Assembly (NCBI RefSeq): GCF_024298905.1
Contig: NZ_CP101154.1
Location: forward strand, 3,684,932 to 3,748,931
Direction: 5' to 3'
Origin: Natronomonas marina
Lineage (GTDB): Archaea; Halobacteriota; Halobacteria; Halobacteriales; Haloarculaceae
Length of the DNA: 64,000 nt
Shown here piece by piece: positions 17,384 to 23,919 of the stretch (within the stretch, counting starts at the first letter, position 1; the number at the start of each line of letters is the position of its first letter). Below the pieces are notes generated by a model. The model searched no databases, was not told the origin of the DNA, and saw only the letters and a program-made list of their open reading frames with translations. Made by a program: the position numbers and the translations under genes.

Positions 17384-17409
17384 ATACCCCTCCGTTTCGG
17401 GTCGAAATC
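17384..17409 (-). promoter_or_regulatory. ORB-like site beside the second orc gene
   Basis: The complement reads GATTTCGACCCGAAACGGAG followed by GGGTAT, matching the ORB core GAAACGGAGGGGT. It sits 5 bp beyond the stop codon of the second Orc1/Cdc6 gene and 46 bp after the tandem array. Confidence 0.65.
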
Positions 17410-17413
17410 GCGG

Positions 17414-18538
17414 CTACGATTCGAGCCGTTCGAGTATCGCCTCGGCGTCGTATGACAGCGAGAGCGCCCGCGAGCGCCCCCGTCCCTCGACGTCGGTGTA
17501 CTCGGCGTCGATGAGGCCCAGCTGGTCGAGCTTGTTGATTATCTCGGAGTAGCGGGTGTAGCCGAGGTCGGTCCGTTCGTGGAAGGCGTCGTAGACGTCG
17601 CCAGCGCGCTCGCCGTCGTGTTCGGCCAGTACGCGGACGAGGGCGGTCTCGGAGTCCGACAGGCCACGCAGGTGCCGCGAGAGGTGGACGTACTTGGCCT
17701 TCTCGTAGGCCTCGTCGACGTCGTCGGGGCTCACCTCGGCGGAGCCGCGCATCTCGGCGTTCAGCCCGGCCCGGCGGAGCAGGTCGATGCCGACCCGGAG
17801 GTCCCCGCCGCTGTCGGCGGTGTGTTCGGCGACGCGGTCCAGTACCCGGGTCCCGACGGCGTCGTCGCGGAAGCCACGTTTGACCCGCTCGTCGAGGATG
17901 TCGACGATTTCGCGCTGGCCGTACGCCGAGAAGTACACCTCCTCGGGCCGGAAGACCGACTGGACGCGACTGTCGAGTTCCTCGATGACGTCCAGGTCCA
18001 GGTCCGAGGAGACGACGATGACGCCTATCTTCGCGCCGCTGTGGGCCTCGTGGGCCCGCAAAAGCGAGTACAGGGTATCCGAGGCCTCGTCCTCGTAGAA
18101 GAGGTAGTTCACGTCGTCCAGGGCGACGACCAGTACCTCGTCGTTCTCGACGAGGTGGTCCGTAATCTGGCCGAACAGTTTCTTGAAGGAGATGCCGGAG
18201 GTCGGCGGTTCGTACTCGAAGAGGCCCTCGAAGAGCCGCGAGAAGACGGCGTATCTCGTCGAGTCGACCTGGCAGTTCACCCGGACGACCTCGACGTCGC
18301 TCGCGCCGGTCAACTCGTCGAAGAGCTTCTGGACGGCGGTCGTCTTGCCGGTCCCCGGCGGTCCCCGGGCCATCACGTTCAGCGGCCGCGAGCCCCGGAC
18401 GGCGGGCCGGAGGGCGTACTTCAGCGTCTCCATCTGCTCGTCGCGGTGCAGGAACGCCTCCGGCAGGTAGTCCAGTTCGAGGACGTGCTCGTCGCGGAAC
18501 ACCGACTCGTCCCACGAGAGCATGTCGTCGTCGGCCAT
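17414..18538 (-). CDS. Second Orc1/Cdc6-type replication protein
   Basis: A 374-residue AAA+ protein. Walker A is GPPGTGKTT (about residues 59-67), Walker B is VVALDDVNYLFYED with Asp-Asp in place of the usual Asp-Glu, sensor 1 is VIVVSSDLDLD, and the C-terminal winged helix spans about residues 290-374 (DVYDAFHERTDLGYTRYSEIINKLDQLGLI). It is shorter than orc1 at 12291 and diverged, so it is a paralogue, not a duplicate. Haloarchaea usually carry several such genes, each tied to an origin. The altered Walker B residue may change ATP hydrolysis. Its 3' end faces the tandem array and an ORB-like site. Confidence 0.93.
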   Translation of the reverse strand: MADDDMLSWDESVFRDEHVLELDYLPEAFLHRDEQMETLKYALRPAVRGSRPLNVMARGPPGTGKTTAVQKLFDELTGASDVEVVRVNCQVDSTRYAVFSRLFEGLFEYEPPTSGISFKKLFGQITDHLVENDEVLVVALDDVNYLFYEDEASDTLYSLLRAHEAHSGAKIGVIVVSSDLDLDVIEELDSRVQSVFRPEEVYFSAYGQREIVDILDERVKRGFRDDAVGTRVLDRVAEHTADSGGDLRVGIDLLRRAGLNAEMRGSAEVSPDDVDEAYEKAKYVHLSRHLRGLSDSETALVRVLAEHDGERAGDVYDAFHERTDLGYTRYSEIINKLDQLGLIDAEYTDVEGRGRSRALSLSYDAEAILERLES

Positions 18539-18605
18539 TTCACTTTCACCACGCTTCGGCGGGTGTTAAGCCTTCGGGGGCGGCGATTCGGCCGCCGCGG
18601 GACGG

Positions 18606-19025
18606 TCAGTCGTCGGCCGGCGTCGCGCTCGGTGCGGTCTCGCGTCGCTCCTCCTCGGCCGTCGTCGCCGCCTGCCACGCCATGAGCAACATCGCGACGA
18701 CGAGACAGAGCCCCCACAGGAACGTCGTGGGCATCAGAAACGAGAGACCGCCGCCCTCGCCGGCCCAGATGGTCACCGGCAGCCCCCACTGCCCGACCAC
18801 GAACAGTCCAGTGACCGCCTGTCGGAGGCGTCCCACGACGCCGAGCGCCGGGACGGCGAACCCGACGACGACCGCCAGTATCGACAGGACCCCGAGGTGC
18901 GCGTGGCCGCCGATCATCCACCCCGGAACGCTCCCGCCGCCCGCGAGCAGGTAGTTCTGGTACAGTCCGACGGACATCATGACCGCCAGGCCGAGGAATC
19001 CGGACGTCTTGAGCACTCTCGTCAT
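18606..19025 (-). CDS. Hypothetical membrane protein with HAHLG motif
   Basis: A 139-residue protein with four membrane helices (FLGLAVMMSVGLYQNYLL, LGVLSILAVVVGFAVPAL, VTGLFVVGQWGLPVTIW, FLWGLCLVVAMLLMAWQ) and an acidic tail. The motif GGHAHLGVLS at the second helix resembles the His-x-His segment of single-subunit relatives of haem-copper oxidase/NO reductase subunit I, so haem binding is possible. The full set of haem ligands of an oxidase is absent. Function is unknown; it appears monocistronic. Confidence 0.65.
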   Translation of the reverse strand: MTRVLKTSGFLGLAVMMSVGLYQNYLLAGGGSVPGWMIGGHAHLGVLSILAVVVGFAVPALGVVGRLRQAVTGLFVVGQWGLPVTIWAGEGGGLSFLMPTTFLWGLCLVVAMLLMAWQAATTAEEERRETAPSATPADD

Positions 19026-19231
19026 GTTGGCACCTCACATGGACGTACAGACGACATCCGATTTAGCTGAATGCAGGCGCTAAGCCCCCTTCCTCAGCGA
19101 GCGACCAACGGGAGCGAGCAGGGAGGGGATACAGCGCCGTCATCTCCTGTTCGTACACTGTTCTGTTGCGGGCCCACAGGCCCACGTTTACCAAAGCTGT
19201 TATACGTGTAGTGTGCATAACGTGCATTGCG

Positions 19232-19351
19232 GTGAAACGAAAGACAATCACCATTCGAGAGGACCAAGACGAGTGGATTGAGGACCAACACCTCAACCTC
19301 TCGTCGTTCGTCCGAGAGCAATTGGACGAACTTATTGAGGAACGAGAATAG
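19232..19351 (+). CDS. Small ribbon-helix-helix protein of the IS element
   Basis: A 39-residue protein from a GTG start at 19232: (M)KRKTITIREDQDEWIEDQHL then NLSSFVREQLDELIEERE. The beta-strand RKTITI followed by two helices, the second with the SSFVREQLDEL pattern, is a ribbon-helix-helix DNA-binding fold. It ends 4 bp before tnpB and so is likely cotranscribed. Such tiny RHH genes often precede tnpB in haloarchaea and may repress the element. An upstream TTG would add 22 unrelated residues. Confidence 0.75.
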   Translation: MKRKTITIREDQDEWIEDQHLNLSSFVREQLDELIEERE

Positions 19352-19355
19352 CGCA

Positions 19356-20603
19356 ATGTACTACGCCTACAAGTATCGTCTTAAGCCGTCCGACGCCCAC
19401 CGTGAGGAGTTGGATCACCACCGCGATATTTGTCGGCAACTGTATAACCACACGCTCTACCGCCTCAACGAGTACCAAGATAAACACGGCGAACTGCCGT
19501 CCATGACCACGCTTCGGTCGGAACTTCCCGATCTCAAGGAGTGGTGGGACGACCTCTCCGACGTGCACTCGAAGGTGCTCCAAACCGTCGTAGAACGGCT
19601 GTTCGACAACCTCAACGGACTCTCCAAACTCAAGGAGAACGGCTACACCGTCGGCCAACTCAAATGGAAGCCGCCACGGGAGTTCCGCAGTTTCACGTAC
19701 AACCAGTCTGGCTTCAAGCTCGACAAGAAGGGCGGTCAGACTGTCCTGTCACTCTCGAAACTCGGAGATATACCGATTCGGCTCCACCGCGCCATCCCCG
19801 ACGACGCGACGCTCAAACAGGTGACGGTTAAGAAGGAACCGACAGGCGAGTGGTTCGCCACCTTCGGCGTCGAACTGGACCGCGAACCGCCCGAACCACC
19901 TGAGAACCCCGAGCAGTGCGTCGGTATCGACGTAGGGATACTCAAGTACGCCCACGACACCGACGGGACCGCCGTCGAGTCGCTCGACCTCACCGATGAG
20001 CGCGACCGCTTGGAGCGCGAGCAACGGAAACTCTCGCGGAAGCAACACGGGTCGAACAACTACGAGAAGCAACGGCGACGGGTCGCGGAGTATCACGCTG
20101 ACCTCCGACGCAAGCGCCGGGATTTCCTACATAAACTCTCGAACTACTACGCTCGGGAATACGACCTCGTAGCGGTCGAAGACCTGAACGTGAAGAAGAT
20201 GATGGAAAGTCCGTCGAACAGCCGCAACACTGCGTCTGCTGCGTGGCGAACGTTCCTCTCGTTGCTCGAATACAAGTGCGAGCGTGAAGGAACGCACTTC
20301 GTCGCGGTCAACCCGAGAGGGACGACCAAGGAGTGCGCGTCGTGCGGCGTTTCGACCGACAAGCCGTTGTGGGTGCGTGAACACTCCTGCCCCGCCTGCG
20401 GGTTTGAGGCGGACAGGGACGCGAACGCGGCGTGGAACGTTCTTTGTCGCGGTCTAAAAGACGTAGGAGTGGGACACTCCGAATCAACGCCTGTGGAGAC
20501 TGCGCTCCCTGTGGACACTGCGGTTGTGTCTGCAAAGCGTGTCGTGGAAGCAGGAAGCCCCTGCCTCACGGAGCCGCCAACGGCGGCGAGTAGGCGGGGG
20601 TAG
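19356..20603 (+). CDS. tnpB: TnpB RNA-guided endonuclease (IS1341-type)
   Basis: A 415-residue protein starting MYYAYKYRLKPSDAHREELD. It has the N-terminal helical/wedge region, then a split RuvC domain: Asp192 (CVGIDVG), Glu275 (LVAVEDLN) and the DRDANAA motif (Asp353/Asp355). The zinc finger is CxxC...CxxC (Cys327, 330, 345, 348). All catalytic and zinc residues are present and the frame is unbroken, so the nuclease is probably active. TnpB uses an omega RNA from the element's right end to cut matching DNA next to a short motif, which helps keep the element in the genome. The last 40 codons overlap the likely RNA scaffold. Confidence 0.92.
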   Translation: MYYAYKYRLKPSDAHREELDHHRDICRQLYNHTLYRLNEYQDKHGELPSMTTLRSELPDLKEWWDDLSDVHSKVLQTVVERLFDNLNGLSKLKENGYTVGQLKWKPPREFRSFTYNQSGFKLDKKGGQTVLSLSKLGDIPIRLHRAIPDDATLKQVTVKKEPTGEWFATFGVELDREPPEPPENPEQCVGIDVGILKYAHDTDGTAVESLDLTDERDRLEREQRKLSRKQHGSNNYEKQRRRVAEYHADLRRKRRDFLHKLSNYYAREYDLVAVEDLNVKKMMESPSNSRNTASAAWRTFLSLLEYKCEREGTHFVAVNPRGTTKECASCGVSTDKPLWVREHSCPACGFEADRDANAAWNVLCRGLKDVGVGHSESTPVETALPVDTAVVSAKRVVEAGSPCLTEPPTAASRRG

Positions 20604-20611
20604 TTCACTAA
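20470..20611 (+). ncRNA. Probable omega RNA (TnpB guide scaffold)
   Basis: By analogy with other tnpB elements, the guide RNA starts within the 3' end of tnpB and runs across the right end; the guide is the host sequence just beyond. The stem-loop gcccctgcctc...gaggc-type fold at 20557-20600, including the inner hairpin gccgccaacggcggc, would be its 3' part. The start is an estimate. Confidence 0.5.
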
Positions 20612-20766
20612 TTCGTCCCGGAATCCGGGGTAATACTGGCGTAAACCCCGATGGGACGAGCGAGACGCCGAATCGCCGCTTCCTGCGGTGTCGCCCTGAA
20701 CGTCCCGGTCGCACCCGTTCGAGGGACCGACCCGTTCGTCAGTATCCGCGGCACCGACCGGGTGAA

Positions 20767-22755
20767 CTATCCGTCCTCGTCGAACTTCTCCAGCAGTTCC
20801 GCGTAGAGGTCGTCCCCCTCGTCGTCGGCCAGTTTCTCGACGATGAGTTCCGGGGTCGACCGTGCCAGGTGGTTCTTCACCGGCGAGCGGTTCACCTGCA
20901 GTTGGCCGTCCTCGAGGCCGGTGGCCTCGATGCCGTCGACGGTCACGTCGGCGTCGGCCGCCTCGCGTATCTCGCCGGCTAGGTGCGAGACGAACACGGC
21001 CGTCGAGTCGCTCTCCTCGAGCGCCTCGAGGATGCCGGCGATGATGACGGCGCTGGCTCCGGGTTCGGTGATGGACTCCAGTTCGTCCACCAGCACGAGT
21101 CGGCGGCGGTCGCCCGCCACGAGCGAGCCGAACTCCCGGAGCGTCGACTCGAAGGCACCGGCGTCGAGCGTCCCCTGGGTCTTCGCCTGGTAGTGTAGCG
21201 CCTCGAAGCGCTCCAGGCGGGCCCGTTCGGCCGGCACCGGCAGCCCCATCTGTCCCAGCACGACCACGAGCGCCACCAGGTCGAGCGTCGACGTCTTGCC
21301 GCCGCTGTTGACGCCGGACAGCAGCGCGGCGCCCTCGACGCCGTAGTCGACCGGTTCGACGTCCTCGAAGCCCACGTCGAGCAGCGGCGACCGGCCGCCA
21401 TCGACGGCGAAGCCGCGCCCCTCGAAGGTCGGGAACGTGCAGTCGAAGTCCTCGGCGAAGCGGGCGACCGCGAGTTCGACGTCGAGTTCGAGGGCGTTCT
21501 CGACGAGGCGTTCGGCGGGTTCGCGCATCTCGCGGAGTTCGTCGGCGAGTTCGCGTTTCAGTCGGGCGGCCCGGCGGTCCCGCGCGGCGGTCAACTCCTC
21601 GCGGAGCCGTTCGACCGCCCGCTCGTCGTGTTCGACGGGGAAGGTCGGCTCCTCGCCGAAGGCCTGCCGCGCCATCGACTCGTAGTCGTCGACTCCCAGG
21701 GCGTCGACGAGGTGCTCGCGGGCGGCCTCGACGGCCGCGGCGTACTCCTCGGACAGTTCGCGCTGGAGCAGCGAGTCGGCGCCGGCGCCCCGCTCGACGA
21801 GCGACAGCAGGTCCGCGCCCTCGATGGTCACGTCCCGCTCCTCGATGGCCGCCCGGAGACGGTCGTTGGCGACGCTCTCGGCCACGGAGACGGCCGCATC
21901 GAGGTCGGCGACTGCCTCTTCGAGGGCGTCGAGGCTCTCGTCGTCGGCGACGGTGCCGTCCTCGTTGAGTCGGCCGAGAGCCGCGTCCATCGCCTCGACG
22001 TCGCCGGGTGCCGGCAGGTCGGCCGCCCGGTGGACCGCCGCCGCCGCGCGAAGCCGGTCGCGGTTCCGGGCGAAAAAGGACAGCGTCCGCTCGGGGACGA
22101 CCGACGCGGGGTCCTCCAGTGCGCCCGGTTCGACCCGGACGTCGCCCTCGACGTCGACGCCGGCGAAGGCCTCGTCGAGGACGACCACCGTCGAGTATCC
22201 TCGCGCGAGGTCGGCGATGCCGCGGGCGTCCTCGACCAGTTCGACGCTCATCTCGGGGACCGCCTCCCTGGCTGCCGAGTAGGTCTCGGCGTCGTTGGTC
22301 GCCAGACAGCGGTCCCGGACCCGGACGTCCCGCGCCGGCTCCAGCGGCTCGACGCCGTCCAGCGCCTCCAGGACCGTCGGCGTCGGCTCCCGCTCGACGG
22401 CCTCGCGGGCGAACGCCCTGACCTCCTCGATGCGGGAGGCGGCCGCGCTGGGATAGAACGTCTCCAGCCGCTTTCGCGCGTAGTCGGTGACGGCCCGCTC
22501 GGTCAGAAGCTCCAGCGCGGCCTCGTAGATCTCGCGGGCCCGCGGCGTCGCGAGGAACTCGCCGTCGTCGTCGTGCTCGTGGCGGATTGCGGCGCGAGCG
22601 ATGCGGGCGGCCCGCCCCTCGCTGACGCCCGGCGCTCGCGCGAGGGTGGCGACGTCGCCCGCCGCCAGCGCCCCCTCGGGGTCGTCGAGTTCGGCCAGCC
22701 GCTCGGCCGTCTTCGCGCCGACGCCGGGGATGCTCTCCAGCTCCTCGAACTCCAT
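20767..22755 (-). CDS. MutS-family ATPase with N-terminal helix-hairpin-helix
   Basis: A 662-residue protein. Residues 1-50 are a helix-hairpin-helix (LESIPGVGAKTAERLAELDD). The middle is helical, like the lever/clamp of MutS. The C-terminal ABC-type ATPase has Walker A GVNSGGKTS (about 482-490) and Walker B RLVLVDELES (about 551-560), followed by the TAVFVSHLAGEI switch. The mismatch-reading N-terminal MutS domain is absent and no Smr nuclease domain is present, so it is neither MutS1 nor typical MutS2; archaeal MutS2-like proteins with HhH are known. It probably acts on branched or recombining DNA. Its start lies 41 bp from the left arm of a long inverted repeat. Confidence 0.87.
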   Translation of the reverse strand: MEFEELESIPGVGAKTAERLAELDDPEGALAAGDVATLARAPGVSEGRAARIARAAIRHEHDDDGEFLATPRAREIYEAALELLTERAVTDYARKRLETFYPSAAASRIEEVRAFAREAVEREPTPTVLEALDGVEPLEPARDVRVRDRCLATNDAETYSAAREAVPEMSVELVEDARGIADLARGYSTVVVLDEAFAGVDVEGDVRVEPGALEDPASVVPERTLSFFARNRDRLRAAAAVHRAADLPAPGDVEAMDAALGRLNEDGTVADDESLDALEEAVADLDAAVSVAESVANDRLRAAIEERDVTIEGADLLSLVERGAGADSLLQRELSEEYAAAVEAAREHLVDALGVDDYESMARQAFGEEPTFPVEHDERAVERLREELTAARDRRAARLKRELADELREMREPAERLVENALELDVELAVARFAEDFDCTFPTFEGRGFAVDGGRSPLLDVGFEDVEPVDYGVEGAALLSGVNSGGKTSTLDLVALVVVLGQMGLPVPAERARLERFEALHYQAKTQGTLDAGAFESTLREFGSLVAGDRRRLVLVDELESITEPGASAVIIAGILEALEESDSTAVFVSHLAGEIREAADADVTVDGIEATGLEDGQLQVNRSPVKNHLARSTPELIVEKLADDEGDDLYAELLEKFDEDG

Positions 22756-22796
22756 CTACCCCTCGTTGAGTCGGCATTCGGGAAAACTTCTCCGCA

Positions 22797-22973
22797 CGAA
22801 CTTTTTGCACGGTCGCTCGCCGCCGGCGAGCGACCGGCAAAAACTTCGATGAAAAATAGCTCCTCGCTCCAGCCGCCTCGCGCCTGCGGCGCTCGGCGTT
22901 AGTCGCTCGTCGCTACCGAGCGCTCCCTGCGGTCGCGCTCGGGGGAAACGCCTCGCTTCGCTCGGCGTATGCT
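22797..22973 (+). repeat. Left arm of a ~175-bp inverted repeat
   Basis: 177 bp that match the complement of 23747-23917. Apart from one base (cgcttcgctc here, cgctgcgctc in the partner's complement) the arms are identical outside a hairpin. The hairpin between gcacgg and ccggcaaaaa has the stem ggtcgctcgccg/cggcgagcgacc here but a different, shorter stem in the partner. The arm starts 41 bp before the MutS-type gene and ends 38 bp after the stop of the enclosed gene. Confidence 0.95.
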
Positions 22974-23011
22974 CCGCAGCCGCCGACCGTATCTTTTCCC
23001 CTGGATTCTCG

Positions 23012-23704
23012 TCAGTACCGCTCTTCTATCTCCGCTTTCGTCTCCCGGATGACTCGCCGCTCGGCCCGCCGCATCGACCGCAGCGCCTCGTCGGTGTACT
23101 CGACGTCGATTGTCGGGAGCCGGCTGACGAGGAAGCCGCCGCCCAGCACCTCCCCGGGGTCGATCTGGGTCGCCATTCGGAACGCCCCGCGGTGTTCCTG
23201 CATCGGGCCGGTGAATGCGAAGTGGTCGGCGACGAGGCGGGTCATCGCCTCGCGGTCGAAGGCCGTCTCGGCGGCCGCCCAGAAGTCGTCCTCGGGAGCC
23301 TCGACGAGCGGTGCGACGGCCGTCGCCAACCCCCGCTGGCGCTCGAAGAGCCGGTCCCGGAGTTCGGAACGGCGCTCCGGCGAGAGGTCCGACCGCAGGT
23401 TCGCGTCGTAGGCGTCCGCATCCAGGACCGCCGCACGATAGGTCTCGATGTCCTCGCCGCTCTCGATTGCGTCCAGGAGGATGTCGAACTGCGAGACCAC
23501 CTGCTCGCGGTAGGCGGTCAGTTCCGGTTCGACGACCTGCTCGCGGACGGTTTCCGAGTCGCTCAGGAGCCTGTCGACGACCTTTCCGCCGGCGCCGGTC
23601 GCGTCCGACTGCAGCGCCCGCGCGACGCTGAACTCCCGCTCGGTGTAGTCGAGAGCGTCCTCGACGAACCGCACGAATCCCGACCGGGCTGCCTGCCGTG
23701 TCAC
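23012..23704 (-). CDS. Unknown haloarchaeal protein enclosed by inverted repeats
   Basis: A 230-residue soluble, helix-rich protein (MTRQAARSGFVRFVEDALDY). It has no recognised motif; conserved-looking stretches are EREFSVARALQSDATGAGGKVVDRLL, DDFWAAAETAFDREAMTRLV, FAFTGPMQEHRGAFRMATQID and GGGFLVSRLPTIDVEYTDEAL. The latter part has strand character (VLGGGFLVSRLPTIDVEY). A TATA-like agttagata lies about 35 bp before the ATG, inside the segment bounded by the repeats, so promoter and gene form a self-contained 773-bp cassette (22974-23746). All neighbours are on the same strand. Function unknown. Confidence 0.7.
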   Translation of the reverse strand: MTRQAARSGFVRFVEDALDYTEREFSVARALQSDATGAGGKVVDRLLSDSETVREQVVEPELTAYREQVVSQFDILLDAIESGEDIETYRAAVLDADAYDANLRSDLSPERRSELRDRLFERQRGLATAVAPLVEAPEDDFWAAAETAFDREAMTRLVADHFAFTGPMQEHRGAFRMATQIDPGEVLGGGFLVSRLPTIDVEYTDEALRSMRRAERRVIRETKAEIEERY

Positions 23705-23746
23705 GGCCGACGATTGGTCGCCGAGGCGTATCTAACTGACGGCGGT

Positions 23747-23917
23747 AGCATACGCCGAGCGCAGCGAGGCGTTTCCCCCGAGCGCGACCGCAGGGAGCGC
23801 TCGGTAGCGACGAGCGACTAACGCCGAGCGCCGCAGGCGCGAGGCGGCTGGAGCGAGGAGCTATTTTTCATCGAAGTTTTTGCCGGCGCGGCGAAGCCGC
23901 GCCGTGCAAAAAGTTCG
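23747..23917 (-). repeat. Right arm of the ~175-bp inverted repeat
   Basis: 171 bp complementary to 22797-22973. It begins 42 bp before the start codon of the enclosed gene and ends 2 bp from the stop codon of the PolD large-subunit gene. Its outer hairpin has the stem gcgcggc/gccgcgc with loop gaa, in place of the 21-bp variant of the left arm, while the sequences on both sides of the hairpin are the same. Confidence 0.95.
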
Positions 23918-23919
23918 GG

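Larger units (their letters stand above)
17079..17413. other. Region between convergent oapC and orc genes
   Basis: 335 bp without a credible gene. It holds the tandem array (17213-17337) and an ORB-like site (17384-17409). Open frames across it merely read through the 25-bp repeat in different phases. Confidence 0.7.
19083..20611 (+). mobile_element. IS200/IS605-type element with tnpB only (IS1341 type)
   Basis: A compact element with a small RHH gene and tnpB but no tnpA. Imperfect stem-loops of the same design lie at both ends: left about 19085-19128 (cccccttcctc...gagcagggagggg), right about 20557-20600 (gcccctgcctc...gagtaggcgggg). The right end is probably at ...gtagttcac (about 20602-20611). 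Exact ends and the target site cannot be fixed without an empty site for comparison. Lacking TnpA, it would need a Y1 transposase encoded elsewhere. Confidence 0.8.

Noticed and set aside
17048-17552. Repetitive frame encoding a repeated YFEYPSTSLFRVPFDVAIS pattern
   Set aside because: It merely reads through the 25-bp repeat in three phases; a period of 25 shifts the frame in each unit, so the peptide periodicity has no biological support.
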